Positions 15,316-24,557 are shown, counted from the stretch's first letter. The stretch: 64,000 nucleotides of DNA from Mucilaginibacter_A sp964251965 (GCA_964251965.1 CAXULQ010000001.1:62001-126000), one strand, 5' to 3'. A program made the numbers and translations. Notes: generated by a model not told the origin, from the sequence alone.

Positions 15316-17538
15316 TTATGATGCCTTTTCTAAAGGAGAATCAAACCGGGATACAGAAGTTACGCCGCGCACTAATTTTAATTTCTTGATCAGGTTATCT
15401 AAATGTTCTTTATCGTGCACATAAACCATAATTGTACCTTCAAAAATACCATCGTTACTGTCAACTGTTAAAGAACGCATGTTCACCTTAAAATCATTGG
15501 AGATGACGGTAGTTAATTTGTTGATCAACCCAACATCATCAATACCTTTAATCAACAAACCGGTTAAAAAAGCCAGTTCCTGTTGATTGGTCCATTTTGC
15601 TTTTACAATACGATAACCATAATTAGACATCAGTTTAGTTGCGTTTGGACAATTGGTTTGATGGATTTTAATACCTTCACCAACGGTAACAAAACCAAAA
15701 ACGTCATCACCTGGGATAGGGTTGCAGCAACTGGCCAGGCGGTAATCAATCTTTTGCATGTCCTCGCCAATCAGTAAAATATCGCTGTCTTTGGTTTTTA
15801 CATTACGGATAAGCGTTTGTATCTGCTCGGCTTCAATTTTATCTTGCGGACGGTTTTCTACTACTTTTTCTGAAGCAACATATTCTTTCAGGTCTTTCAG
15901 GTCGATCAAACCTTGCGCAACATTATAAAACAGGTCTTGGGTTGATTGCAATTTAAAAAAGTACGACAATTTGTACAAGTTATCCGAAGTATAGGATATT
16001 TTTAAGGATTTCATCTTTCTTTCCAGGATTTCTTTTCCTGTTTCTGCAACCTTGCGTTTTTCCTCTTTTAACGCCGACTTGATTTTTGATTTTGCTTTCG
16101 CTGTAACTACAAAATTAAGCCAGTCTTCTTTGGGTACTTGTTTGCTCGAAGTGATGATTTCTACCTGATCGCCGTTCTGCAACTTATAGCTCAGCGGAAC
16201 TAATTTGTGGTTTACTTTGGCACCAATGCAACGGGCGCCAACATCAGAATGTATCTCAAAAGCAAAGTCTAAAGCGGTTGCATTTAAAGGCAATTGCATC
16301 AATGCTCCTTTCGGGGTGAAAATAAATATCTCGTCCGAAAAGAGGTTCATTTTAAAATCATCCAGGAAATCCAGTGCATTCGTTTCCGGGCTTTTCAACA
16401 ATTCCCTTACTTTAAAAATCCATTGGTCTAAACCGCTTTCGGCAGATGATTCCTTGTATTTCCAGTGCGCAGCGAAGCCTTTTTCGGCAATTTCGTTCAT
16501 GCGAGTCGTCCGGATTTGGATTTCTACCCATTGGCCGCGCGGCCCCATAACCGTTGTATGTAAAGATTCGTAACCGTTTGCTTTAGGTGATGAAATCCAA
16601 TCGCGTAACCGGTCTGGATTTGGCCGATAAATATCGGTAACATCAGAATATGCTTTCCAGCAATCTGCTTTTTCGTTTTCGGGCGTACTTTCTAAAATAA
16701 TACGGATGGCAAAAAGATCATAAACCTCTTCAAAAGGAATATTTTTCTTTTTCATCTTGTTCCAAATAGAATGGATAGACTTTGACCTACCGAAAACATC
16801 GGCTGTCAAATGCTGTGTTTCTAATACTTTTTTTACCGGTTCAATAAAGTCGTTAACGTATTTTTCTCGTTCGGCTTTTTTCTCGTTCAGTTTCTTTTTG
16901 ATAAACTGATAAGTTTCCGGCTCCATGTATTTCATAGACAAATCTTCCAACTCGGATTTGATGGCATACAAACCCAGCCGGTGGGCCAATGGCGCATAGA
17001 GATAAACGGTCTCCGAAGATAATTTAAGCTGCTTATCGCGCGGCATAAATTCCATTGTGCGCATATTATGCAAGCGGTCGGCCAGTTTGATCAGGATCAC
17101 GCGCACATCATCGGCCATCGTGAGCAGCATCTTCCTGAAATTCTCTGCTTGCAATGAACTGTTGGTGTCAAAAACACCGGAAATTTTGGTTAGCCCATCA
17201 ATAATTTTGGCTACTTTTTTTCCGAAATCCCGTTCAATATCATCTAAAGTAACATCCGTATCTTCTACCACATCATGTAAAAGTGCACAGGCAATAGAAG
17301 TTGGGCCGAGGCCAATTTCGTCGGCAGCAATATGTGCAACAGCGATGGGATGATAAATATATGGTTCGCCAGATTTGCGCCGCATATCCTGATGGCTTTC
17401 TACTGCTACTTCAAAGGCCTTGCGGATCATCCGTTCATCACCTTTTTGTAAGGTAGCTTTGCATGCCCTTAATAATGCCCGGTATCTTTTTAGTATTTCC
17501 TTTTTTTCCGCTTCCAGGTCAATTACAATCTCTTTCAT
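15316..17538 (-). CDS. Bifunctional (p)ppGpp synthetase/hydrolase
   Basis: A 740-residue RelA/SpoT homologue (Rsh). The N-terminal hydrolase HD domain is intact (His63 in YHPIAVAHI, H88-D89 in LLHDVVEDTD), so it should degrade the alarmone. The synthetase domain has YDLFAIRIIL and ANGYESLHTTVMGPRG. TGS (IFTPKGALMQLPLNATALDFAFEIH) and C-terminal ACT domains follow. It is therefore likely the sole long Rsh, as in most Bacteroidota. A dispersed motif lies only 2 bases upstream of the start codon (17540), and a near match is inside the gene at 16823. Confidence 0.95.
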   Translation of the reverse strand: MKEIVIDLEAEKKEILKRYRALLRACKATLQKGDERMIRKAFEVAVESHQDMRRKSGEPYIYHPIAVAHIAADEIGLGPTSIACALLHDVVEDTDVTLDDIERDFGKKVAKIIDGLTKISGVFDTNSSLQAENFRKMLLTMADDVRVILIKLADRLHNMRTMEFMPRDKQLKLSSETVYLYAPLAHRLGLYAIKSELEDLSMKYMEPETYQFIKKKLNEKKAEREKYVNDFIEPVKKVLETQHLTADVFGRSKSIHSIWNKMKKKNIPFEEVYDLFAIRIILESTPENEKADCWKAYSDVTDIYRPNPDRLRDWISSPKANGYESLHTTVMGPRGQWVEIQIRTTRMNEIAEKGFAAHWKYKESSAESGLDQWIFKVRELLKSPETNALDFLDDFKMNLFSDEIFIFTPKGALMQLPLNATALDFAFEIHSDVGARCIGAKVNHKLVPLSYKLQNGDQVEIITSSKQVPKEDWLNFVVTAKAKSKIKSALKEEKRKVAETGKEILERKMKSLKISYTSDNLYKLSYFFKLQSTQDLFYNVAQGLIDLKDLKEYVASEKVVENRPQDKIEAEQIQTLIRNVKTKDSDILLIGEDMQKIDYRLASCCNPIPGDDVFGFVTVGEGIKIHQTNCPNATKLMSNYGYRIVKAKWTNQQELAFLTGLLIKGIDDVGLINKLTTVISNDFKVNMRSLTVDSNDGIFEGTIMVYVHDKEHLDNLIKKLKLVRGVTSVSRFDSPLEKAS

Positions 17539-17539
17539 A

Positions 17540-17553
17540 CTGCTTCTTTTACC
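17540..17553 (+). repeat. Dispersed motif just upstream of the spoT/rel start
   Basis: CTGCTTCTTTTACC, one mismatch from consensus, ending 2 bases before the start codon of the minus-strand rsh gene and followed by ATATTTTTTTG tail bases. Confidence 0.6.
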
Positions 17554-17628
17554 ATATTTTTTTGTAAAAACAACATCTTCCGGTGTGTTTACGTATTTAC
17601 CTTTTACTAATTGTTATTAAAATAACAT

Positions 17629-17636
17629 TAATTTTG
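17629..17636 (+). promoter_or_regulatory. Bacteroidota -7 promoter element (TAATTTTG)
   Basis: TAATTTTG matches the TAnnTTTG -7 consensus and lies 15 bases before the DUF4294 ATG. A TTG at 17611 is closer than the ideal -33 spacing, so only the -7 box is convincing. Confidence 0.4.
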
Positions 17637-17651
17637 CAGTAATGTAAATTT

Positions 17652-18272
17652 ATGAAATATCTGTGGTTTATTGTGCTTTTTTCCTTTGTGTATTGTGTTA
17701 CAAAAGCACAGTCAACAGCAGAAACAGCCGCTTTTAAGATTAAACCCGGCAAAAACGACAGTATAAAAGTTGCTGTTACCCAGCTCAACGGAGAGTTTGT
17801 TCCCTGGGTGCTTCTGCCTGATGCCAATATCAGGGACATGCGTATTTTTAAAACTCCCGAAGACCGTGCTGCTTACAACCGTTTAAGATACAATGTATTA
17901 AAAGTTTTACCTTACGCACAATATGCAGGCAGTCGTTACCGTAAATTGGAGCGTGACCTGGCTACAACAGGAGATAAACGCCAGCAAAAAGAAATGGTTA
18001 AAGCCTGCGAAAAAGAAATCAAAGACCTTTTTAATAAGCAAATCAAAAACCTTACAATTACACAAGGCGAAATTTTGATTAAGTTGGTACAACGCGAAAC
18101 AGGAAACACAAGCTATGAGTTATTAAGGCAGATGAAAGGTGGCTTTCAAGCTTTTATGTTTCAATCAGCAGCGCGTGTTTTTGGCCACGATTTAAAAGAA
18201 ACCTACAACGCGGAAGAAGACAGAGATATCGAAGCAATATTGGTTTCTGCCGGCTATTCGGCTTATTATTAA
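17652..18272 (+). CDS. DUF4294 family secreted protein
   Basis: A 206-residue protein with a signal peptide (MKYLWFIVLFSFVYCVTKAQS). The family hallmarks LNGEFVPWVLLPDANI, NRLRYNVLKVLPYAQYAG, TITQGEILIKLVQRETGNTSYELL and FGHDLKETYN fit DUF4294, a Bacteroidota family without an assigned role. The central part is strongly helical and charged. It is followed 5 bases later by the glutathione peroxidase gene, so it likely heads a DUF4294-gpx-bshB1 transcript. Confidence 0.8.
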   Translation: MKYLWFIVLFSFVYCVTKAQSTAETAAFKIKPGKNDSIKVAVTQLNGEFVPWVLLPDANIRDMRIFKTPEDRAAYNRLRYNVLKVLPYAQYAGSRYRKLERDLATTGDKRQQKEMVKACEKEIKDLFNKQIKNLTITQGEILIKLVQRETGNTSYELLRQMKGGFQAFMFQSAARVFGHDLKETYNAEEDRDIEAILVSAGYSAYY

Positions 18273-18277
18273 AATAA

Positions 18278-18802
18278 ATGACTGGAAAAAATATTTATCA
18301 GTTTAAGGTTGAAACCATTGGCGGGCAAGAGTTAAGCCTGGAAGCTTTTAGAGGTAAAGTTTTACTCATTGTAAATACAGCTTCGGAATGCGGGTTTACA
18401 CCTCAGTTAAAAGATTTAGAAGAGCTGCAGCAATTATATCAGGACAAAGGCTTCGAAGTCCTGGCATTTCCGTCAAATGATTTTGGAGGGCAGGAACCGT
18501 TGGAAGGACAAAAGATTTTAGAATTTTGCACTGTAAATTATGGTACAAATTATCACATGTTTAACAAGATAAGGGTGAGGGGACCTTTTGCACATCCGTT
18601 ATATAATTTTTTGGCTGATAAAAAACTGAACGGACACCTTAATTCTGTTCCAAGATGGAACTTCCACAAGTATTTGGTGAATAAAGAAGGCGAAGTTTGC
18701 GATTTTTTTTATCCCTTTAGTAAACCAACATCTTCTAAAATAAAGAAAAAGATAGAGCGTATGCTGGAAGCCGAAAACGGGCAGCAAACACTGCCGCTGT
18801 AA
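18278..18802 (+). CDS. Glutathione peroxidase family protein (thioredoxin-dependent type likely)
   Basis: A 174-residue peroxidase. The peroxidatic Cys38 lies in VNTASECGFTPQ. FPSNDFGGQEP (Gln of the catalytic tetrad) and PRWNFHKYLV (Trp/Asn) complete the active site. This is a Cys rather than Sec enzyme; such bacterial members usually use thioredoxin. It reduces hydroperoxides in the cytoplasm. It sits between DUF4294 and bshB1 with 5- and 8-base gaps. Pairing with a bacillithiol gene fits a thiol-based redox unit. Confidence 0.9.
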   Translation: MTGKNIYQFKVETIGGQELSLEAFRGKVLLIVNTASECGFTPQLKDLEELQQLYQDKGFEVLAFPSNDFGGQEPLEGQKILEFCTVNYGTNYHMFNKIRVRGPFAHPLYNFLADKKLNGHLNSVPRWNFHKYLVNKEGEVCDFFYPFSKPTSSKIKKKIERMLEAENGQQTLPL

Positions 18803-18810
18803 TTTTAAAT

Positions 18811-19536
18811 ATGACTAAATTAGATATTCTTGTTTTGACCGCACATCCGGACGACGCCGAACTATATTGTTCTGGCACAATTGCTAAACACATTGCTTTG
18901 GGCAAAAAAGTTGGGATAGTAGATTTAACCCGCGGAGAATTAGGTACAAGGGGAAGCGTAGAAATAAGGCGTGAAGAAGCTGCACGTGCAGCACAAGTGT
19001 TAAATCTTACTATCCGAGAAAATATAGGATTACGCGACGGATATTTCGCGAATGATGAACAACACCAACTGGAAGTAATAAAAGTTATCCGCCAATATCA
19101 GCCAGAAATTATAATTACCAGTGCTGTTTTAGATCGTCACCCTGACCATGCCAGGGCAGCAAAGCTGGTAGAACAAGCCTCTTTTTATGCAGGTTTAAGG
19201 AAGATAAAAACAGTATCAGCCGAAGATGTGGAGCAGGAAGCCTGGCGTCCGAAATTAGTATTAAACTTTATCCAGGATACTTATATTAAACCTGATATTT
19301 TGGTTGATATTACCGAATGCTGGACACAAAAGGTAGCCAGTATTCGGGAATACAAATCACAGTTTTATAATCCGGATTGGATAAACGAACCTCAAACTTA
19401 CATTTCCAGTATAGAATTTATGGAATTGGCCGAAGCAAGGGCACGCGAATTTGGAAGGGCCATTCAGGTAAAATACGCTGAAGGCTTTACTTCTAAAAAA
19501 GCACTGGGCATAAATAGCTTGTTCGACCTGATTTAA
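18811..19536 (+). CDS. bshB1: Bacillithiol biosynthesis deacetylase BshB1
   Basis: A 241-residue PIG-L/LmbE family zinc deacetylase that removes acetyl from GlcNAc-malate to give GlcN-malate, the second step of bacillithiol synthesis. The zinc motif AHPDDAE is at residues 11-17. TRGELGTRGS, GLRDGYF and DRHPDHARAA are typical of BshB1. It is the last gene of the group with glutathione peroxidase. The other bsh genes are not in this window. Confidence 0.92.
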   Translation: MTKLDILVLTAHPDDAELYCSGTIAKHIALGKKVGIVDLTRGELGTRGSVEIRREEAARAAQVLNLTIRENIGLRDGYFANDEQHQLEVIKVIRQYQPEIIITSAVLDRHPDHARAAKLVEQASFYAGLRKIKTVSAEDVEQEAWRPKLVLNFIQDTYIKPDILVDITECWTQKVASIREYKSQFYNPDWINEPQTYISSIEFMELAEARAREFGRAIQVKYAEGFTSKKALGINSLFDLI

Positions 19537-19559
19537 TCGTAGAATAACTTCTAAACGCC

Positions 19560-20027
19560 TTAAATCTTAACATACTCATAGCGCTTGTTGTCTTGGTTTT
19601 TTTCGCGTTTTAAAAGATTGTCTTTAACCGACTTCAGTAAAATGCCTGATATTTCTGAAGTTTTAAAATCCCCATTAAATTCCTGATTGTAGCGAATGGC
19701 AATGGCAGAAATGGTTTTGGGCTGATCAAAAAAATCAGTATCCAATAAATGTTGCATTGCTTTAGTGGCCCCGGTTGGTTTTCGTTCCCGCGCCTGCCCG
19801 TCATCATGAATTTCTTTGTTTGGGTTAATTCTTTTTGCCCTTCGCGAAGTGAAGTTATGTTCTTGCTCCGCATTTTCGAAATTTAAAGGATGAAACTCTT
19901 TGTCCAACAAAATGTGATTAAGGAGTTTCTCAGCAATTTTAACTTGTACGGCTTCGGATTTAAAAGCATTTAGCGTGTCAGCAAGTTCTAAAAGCTGATT
20001 TTTAAGTTTAATATCAATTTCAGTCAT
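19560..20027 (-). CDS. Unknown protein with C-terminal winged-helix-like domain
   Basis: A 155-residue soluble protein. The first 50 residues are helical; a central polar stretch (TSRRAKRINPNKEIHDDGQARERKPTGA) is probably flexible. The last 65 residues (FFDQPKTISAIAIRY, SEISGILLKSVKDNLLKREKN, RYEYVKI) have the helix-helix-helix-wing pattern seen in many small DNA-binding modules. No family name is recognised. It converges on bshB1 and is followed upstream by about 260 bases of AT-rich non-coding DNA. Confidence 0.5.
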   Translation of the reverse strand: MTEIDIKLKNQLLELADTLNAFKSEAVQVKIAEKLLNHILLDKEFHPLNFENAEQEHNFTSRRAKRINPNKEIHDDGQARERKPTGATKAMQHLLDTDFFDQPKTISAIAIRYNQEFNGDFKTSEISGILLKSVKDNLLKREKNQDNKRYEYVKI

Positions 20028-20264
20028 AGCAAATAATGTAATTAGTGAAAAATCAGTATGTAGATATAAAACACAAAATTGAATAAATAAAATGTAAAAA
20101 ATATTAAGTATTTCGTATTAATTAAATATTAGCAAAAAAGGATTTCGATTTGGATATTATCCTTTTAATTATTATGCAGCTGAGTTGTAGAAACTCAAAA
20201 ATACGCAACAGATTATATAGATATAATTTCACAAACCTCTGTTATAACCATATTGTTTTTATAA

Positions 20265-20278
20265 AGTAAAAGAAGTGT
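20265..20278 (-). repeat. Dispersed motif
   Basis: AGTAAAAGAAGTGT, one mismatch, 10 bases beyond the 3' end of the ACC-deaminase-family gene. Confidence 0.55.
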
Positions 20279-20288
20279 TTTATTAAAA

Positions 20289-21179
20289 TTAAATTCGCAA
20301 AAACTGGTTTTTCATGCCCAATAAACCAAATATTCCTCCGGTATGTACAGCTAATATCCTGGAGTTGGGTAAAAAATAACCGTTTTGGGTAAGTTGATAA
20401 ATGGCAAACAACATTTTACCGGTATAAACAGGATCAATTAAAATTCCGGTTGCGGCAATAAATTTTTTAATAAAAGCGATTAGTTCCGGTGTTGTTTTTG
20501 CATATCCGCCAAAACCAAAATCTATATGCACATTAAAGGATGCTTCTTTTAGCAGGTATTTTTCTATTTCCTGCTTCATCCAACGGGCATCTTTAAAAAC
20601 CGGGACTGCATGAAATTGGGTAGATAAATGGTGCTTCGTCAATCCGTTGATAATTCCGGCTGCTGTGGTTCCTGTTCCGCAGGCGCAAAACAAATGGTCG
20701 TACTTTTCGGGAAGCTCGTCCACCAACTCGCTGCAACCTAAAGCAGCCAGGGCAGAAGCTCCGCCTTCGTCCACAAAATACGCTTCCTGATCAGCAGCAA
20801 AATGTTCTGCAAAAAGTTTCTGTTTGTGCTGATAACGGTTTCTGTCCGTAAAAATCAACCGCATCCCCAAAAGAGAACACATAAAAAGTAGGTCATTGTT
20901 TACTTCTTCACCGCGAACGAAACCTGTTGTTTTGAAATTAAAACTTGCGCCGGCAGCGGCAGTTGCCAGCAAATGGTTAGAAAAAGCACCGCCAAAAGTT
21001 ACTAAATGTGTTTTATGCTGAAACTGGGCATCGGCAAGCAAGTACTTTAGTTTTCTCCATTTATTGCCGGAGATGAGCGGATGGATCAGATCGTCGCGCT
21101 TGAGGTAAAGCTCAACTTTTTTATCGGTAAAAAGAGCATCTTCAATTTTTTGAACAGGACTGTTGACCGGAAAATCCAT
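20289..21179 (-). CDS. PLP-dependent ACC deaminase / D-cysteine desulfhydrase family protein
   Basis: A 296-residue fold-type II PLP enzyme. The Lys of SGNKWRKLKYLL (about K40) should form the Schiff base, and TFGGAFSNHL and CACGTGTTAAGIINGL bind the cofactor phosphate. Members either deaminate 1-aminocyclopropane-1-carboxylate or release H2S from D-cysteine; the sequence does not decide which. It is about 30 residues shorter than classical AcdS. A dispersed motif is inside at 20540. It ends the unit with the DUF6588 gene upstream (18 bases apart). Confidence 0.8.
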   Translation of the reverse strand: MDFPVNSPVQKIEDALFTDKKVELYLKRDDLIHPLISGNKWRKLKYLLADAQFQHKTHLVTFGGAFSNHLLATAAAGASFNFKTTGFVRGEEVNNDLLFMCSLLGMRLIFTDRNRYQHKQKLFAEHFAADQEAYFVDEGGASALAALGCSELVDELPEKYDHLFCACGTGTTAAGIINGLTKHHLSTQFHAVPVFKDARWMKQEIEKYLLKEASFNVHIDFGFGGYAKTTPELIAFIKKFIAATGILIDPVYTGKMLFAIYQLTQNGYFLPNSRILAVHTGGIFGLLGMKNQFLRI

Positions 21180-21197
21180 CCTGTAAAGGAAACAATT

Positions 21198-22271
21198 TTA
21201 CAAACCGAAACCAACACCGGCATTAACAGACTGATATTGAGAAGCTGTATAAGCAGCATAAAACCGAAAAAAAGCAAGGTTTAACTGAAAGCCCAAACTT
21301 GCTTTGACACTGGAAACGCTGCGTTCTTTAATAGAAATTGGATCGGTAAAAGTAGTATAAGTGGGCTGTTGCTGAATGATATTGTTGATGCCGGTTGTGA
21401 TCGGAAAATTTCCCAGCAAGCCAACATTGGTATTAGAAGTTAGGTAGCCAACCGAAGCAAAAGGCGTGAAAAAAAGTATTTTTTTAGATACGATAACTTC
21501 CGAATTAAAACCATTAAAAGTGCCGTTTATACGTTGGTTGCCAAAATCGGTATTTTGCTGGTTATCTTTAGGTTGTGCACCTTGGCCTGGTTGTACGCTT
21601 ACCGGCAAATGATATTTTAATTGCGTAAAACCAACGCTTAAAGCAAGGTCAAAAGGGATTATTTTATCTGCTGTTTTTCCTACAAAATCCTGTAAAATAT
21701 TATGCTTCAAACCAAAACCAATCATGGATATTGAACCAACATTTCCACCAAAACTAACAGACGGCATGTAGCGTAAAGAAGCTTCGGTATGATAAACCAA
21801 TCCTGCCGTTAATTGAATTTGAGGAGCAGGAATGACAGAAAGAACGCCAGACGGTAATGTAAGCGTTTCTAACTTGCGGTTGTTATCATCATAAACAGAA
21901 ATTTGGGGCGCAGCAGCACTCGAACCGCCGATTGTTGGGGTAATGGTTTTACTGGCATCCGCTGGCCGAACGTTGTTAGACAATCCGATTTTAGTGATGT
22001 CGAAAGTTTTATCGGCAGAAGGAATAAAAACCGCCGAAGCGCTGATACGCAGATCAAAACCAAGCAGGCTTTTTGTTTTGGCCGTATTGTTCCAGCCGCT
22101 GTTAATGCCATAACCAAAACCTTTAAACAAGGGTTCCAAATAAGCGTTTGCCAGTTTTGTGGCATCGGCCGGACCTGATTTTACCAAAGCCGAAATATAA
22201 TCTTGCGCATAAATTTTAGTGGATAAAAGAAGCATGCAACTCATCAACAGGGTTTTGGAAACTTTATTCAT
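21198..22271 (-). CDS. DUF6588-like secreted beta-rich protein
   Basis: About 357 residues from the ATG at 22271, which gives a signal peptide (NKVSKTLLMSCMLLLSTKIYAQ). The open frame extends to 22454 but overlaps the divergent rluD gene and is not protein-like there. SGPADATKLANAYLEPLFKGFGYGINSGW and barrel-like C-terminal strands point to the Bacteroidota DUF6588 family, likely outer-membrane. Function is unknown. A motif overlaps the signal-peptide codons (22222), and variant forms with other central dinucleotides occur at 21126 (in the next gene) and 21345. Confidence 0.7.
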   Translation of the reverse strand: MNKVSKTLLMSCMLLLSTKIYAQDYISALVKSGPADATKLANAYLEPLFKGFGYGINSGWNNTAKTKSLLGFDLRISASAVFIPSADKTFDITKIGLSNNVRPADASKTITPTIGGSSAAAPQISVYDDNNRKLETLTLPSGVLSVIPAPQIQLTAGLVYHTEASLRYMPSVSFGGNVGSISMIGFGLKHNILQDFVGKTADKIIPFDLALSVGFTQLKYHLPVSVQPGQGAQPKDNQQNTDFGNQRINGTFNGFNSEVIVSKKILFFTPFASVGYLTSNTNVGLLGNFPITTGINNIIQQQPTYTTFTDPISIKERSVSSVKASLGFQLNLAFFRFYAAYTASQYQSVNAGVGFGL

Positions 22272-22319
22272 GCTAATTTTTACGTTTAAGCTATCAAAAT
22301 AGTTCATCAAAAAAACCCC

Positions 22320-22327
22320 TACTTTTG
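22320..22327 (+). promoter_or_regulatory. Possible -7 promoter element (TACTTTTG) abutting rluD start
   Basis: TACTTTTG fits TAnnTTTG and ends 5 bases before the rluD ATG, which would put transcription start at or near the start codon. The -33 element is not clear. Confidence 0.35.
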
Positions 22328-22332
22328 CCCTG

Positions 22333-23370
22333 ATGAACGAGGAAACACTGCTGGAACAGGAACAGGATTTATTTGAGCACTTGCGGATTGTGGCCGACAA
22401 AGGCCAGTCTTTACTGCGGATTGATAAATTTTTGATGAACCGCATGGAAAACATTACCCGTAACCGCCTGCAAAATGCTATCGAAATGGGTAACGTGCTG
22501 GTGAACGATAAAAGTATTAAACCAAGTTATAAAATTAAGCCGCTGGATGTGATATCGGTGGTTTTGCCGCACCCGCCAAGAGATACAGAAGTTTACCCGG
22601 AAAATATTCCTTTAAACATTGTTTATGAGGATGATGACTTGCTGATCATCAACAAACCCGCAGGCTTGGTGGTGCATCCCGGTTTTAATAATTTTGATGG
22701 TACTTTGGTAAACGGACTTGTTTTTCATTTCAACCAACTTCCGGAAATGCCCGGCAACAGCGGCAGGCCAGGTTTGGTGCACCGGATTGATAAAGATACT
22801 TCCGGTTTGCTTGTAATCAGTAAAAACGAACGTACAATGGCTTGGCTTGCGCGCCAGTTCTTTGATCATTCCATAACCCGCAAATACTTGGCTTTGGTTT
22901 GGGGCGATTTGGAAAATGATGGAACGATTACTGGTTTTATCGGCCGGAGTTTGAAAGACCGCCGCGTAATGTCGATTTACGACGAGGAAGAAAAAGGAAA
23001 ATGGGCGGTAACGCATTACAAAGTTTTGCAAAGGTTGAATTATGTTACGCTGATTGAATGCCAATTAGAAACCGGACGGACACACCAAATCAGGGCACAT
23101 TTAAAACACATTGGCCATCCTTTGTTTAACGATGCAACTTATGGCGGCGATAAAATTTTGAAAGGAACTGTTTTTACCAAATATAAACAGTTTGTAGAAA
23201 ACTGTTTCGAGCTGCTGCCTCGGCAAGCTTTACACGCGCAAACATTAGGTTTTATCCATCCAACCACCAAAAAATATGTTCATTTTGAAGCACCTTTGCC
23301 AGACGATTTTCGGTTAGCTTTAGAAAAATGGCAGAAATATGTTGCTAACGGAACCAATGAAAGCGTTTGA
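22333..23370 (+). CDS. RluA family pseudouridine synthase
   Basis: A 345-residue RNA-modifying enzyme. An N-terminal S4 RNA-binding domain (RIDKFLMNRMENITRNRLQNAIEMGNVLVN) is followed by the catalytic domain with HRIDKDTSGLLVISKN (catalytic Asp153) and the TGRTHQIRAHL and HALHAQTLGF-like segments. The presence of S4 and its length fit RluD, which modifies 23S rRNA helix 69, but RluC-type targets are not excluded. pabC follows after 21 bases. A CTG-form motif lies inside (23165). Confidence 0.9.
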   Translation: MNEETLLEQEQDLFEHLRIVADKGQSLLRIDKFLMNRMENITRNRLQNAIEMGNVLVNDKSIKPSYKIKPLDVISVVLPHPPRDTEVYPENIPLNIVYEDDDLLIINKPAGLVVHPGFNNFDGTLVNGLVFHFNQLPEMPGNSGRPGLVHRIDKDTSGLLVISKNERTMAWLARQFFDHSITRKYLALVWGDLENDGTITGFIGRSLKDRRVMSIYDEEEKGKWAVTHYKVLQRLNYVTLIECQLETGRTHQIRAHLKHIGHPLFNDATYGGDKILKGTVFTKYKQFVENCFELLPRQALHAQTLGFIHPTTKKYVHFEAPLPDDFRLALEKWQKYVANGTNESV

Positions 23371-23391
23371 TCTGCAGTCTTACTTTCTTCA

Positions 23392-24243
23392 ATGATTTTA
23401 ACATTTAATAATTATAACGGAGATATTGTTCCGGCAAACCAGCCTTTGCTGCAACTAAACAACCGTGGTTTTCGCTATGGTGACGGCTTGTTTGAAAGTA
23501 TGCGGATGACTAAAGGCAAACTACAATTTGCCGGCCTTCACGGGCAACGTCTGCAATCAGCCATGCAGACTTTAAAATTTGATAATTGTTCAGGATTAGA
23601 TGTCCATTTTTTGCAGGATAAAGCCAAGGAACTGTCTTTAAGAAACAGGTCTAAAAACGGCCTTTTGCGTTTAACCGTTTTTCGCGAAGCGGGAGGATTG
23701 TACGCGCCGTATGAAAATAAATGGGGTTATTCAATGGAATGGGAAACATTGGAAGACCAGCATTACACTTTAAATACGCGTGGCTTGATCATCAGTGTTT
23801 ATGAAGATTTGCCGAAACCCATCAACAGTTTATCCAATTTAAAAACTTGTAACTCGTTAAATTACGTGTTGGCTGATGTTTTTAAGCAACGCAACAGACT
23901 GGACGATGCTTTCATCGTCAACCAAAATGGTTTTTTGTGCGAAGCTATCGGCTCAAATATCTTTATTAAATACAACGGGACTTTATACACGCCTTCTTTA
24001 AGCGAAGGCTGCGTACAAGGTGTAATGCGGGAAGTAGTTATAGAATTAGCCGGTAAAAACAGTATTCCGCTCGCAGAAGCACAAATTAAACCGCAGATTT
24101 TAGATGAAGCTGAAGAGGTTTTCCTTACCAGCGAAACGCATGGAATCCAATGGGTTTTAGGTTTTGACCGAAAGCGTTACTTTAACGAAACCAGCAGGTT
24201 TTTGAGCACTAAATTAAATGAAAAGATAAAAGCAGGACAATAG
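23392..24243 (+). CDS. Class IV aminotransferase, aminodeoxychorismate lyase-like
   Basis: A 283-residue PLP enzyme of the IlvE/PabC/DAAT group. NNRGFRYGDGLFESMRM at the N-terminus, the Lys in NLKTCNSLNYVLA and EAIGSNIF place it in class IV. Bacteroidota members with this pattern are usually called 4-amino-4-deoxychorismate lyase (PabC, folate pathway), though D-amino-acid or branched-chain activity is possible. It is co-directional with rluD. A dispersed motif follows right after the stop (24243), and a CTG-form copy is inside (24052). Confidence 0.8.
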   Translation: MILTFNNYNGDIVPANQPLLQLNNRGFRYGDGLFESMRMTKGKLQFAGLHGQRLQSAMQTLKFDNCSGLDVHFLQDKAKELSLRNRSKNGLLRLTVFREAGGLYAPYENKWGYSMEWETLEDQHYTLNTRGLIISVYEDLPKPINSLSNLKTCNSLNYVLADVFKQRNRLDDAFIVNQNGFLCEAIGSNIFIKYNGTLYTPSLSEGCVQGVMREVVIELAGKNSIPLAEAQIKPQILDEAEEVFLTSETHGIQWVLGFDRKRYFNETSRFLSTKLNEKIKAGQ

Positions 24244-24256
24244 TGCTTCTTTTATC
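24243..24256 (+). repeat. Dispersed motif in pabC-trxA convergent junction
   Basis: GTGCTTCTTTTATC overlapping the last base of the pabC-like stop codon; the only sequence between the two convergent genes. Confidence 0.65.
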
Positions 24257-24557
24257 ATACATTTTTTATGACCTGTTGCAATTGCGCGCTGGTAGCCACA
24301 CCAGATTGCCGCCATTTAATTTCTCCGTTTTTAAATAAAATTAAAGTTGGTACACCTTGAACCTGATAAGCCGATGCTGCCTTTGGATTTCTGTCTACAT
24401 CAATTTTTAATATGGTAACTTCATCCTGCATGATCCTTTTCAGGCTTTCCAAAATCGGTGCCTGAGATTTACAAGGGCCGCACCAGGTTGCAAAGAAATC
24501 AACCAAAACAGGTTTATCGCCTTTGATTAAGTCAGCAAAAGTTTCTTTTGTTTCCAT
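24255..24557 (-). CDS. trxA: Thioredoxin
   Basis: A 100-residue classical thioredoxin without signal peptide. The redox motif W25-C26-G27-P28-C29-K30 is intact, and the cis-Pro loop GVPTLILF and the C-terminal helix are present. It reduces cytoplasmic disulfides and is a plausible electron donor for the glutathione-peroxidase-family enzyme at 18.3 kb. It is convergent with the pabC-like gene with only 11 bases between them. Confidence 0.95.
   Translation of the reverse strand: METKETFADLIKGDKPVLVDFFATWCGPCKSQAPILESLKRIMQDEVTILKIDVDRNPKAASAYQVQGVPTLILFKNGEIKWRQSGVATSAQLQQVIKNV

Noticed and set aside
16823..16836. ATACTTTTTTTACC in the spoT/rel gene as a motif copy.
   Set aside because: It differs at the invariant C of the core; kept only as a near match, as such T-rich variants are likelier by chance.
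20028..20264. Possible small gene or RNA in the AT-rich gap before the ACC-deaminase-family gene.
   Set aside because: No open frame with protein-like composition, no promoter box and no stable fold seen by eye.
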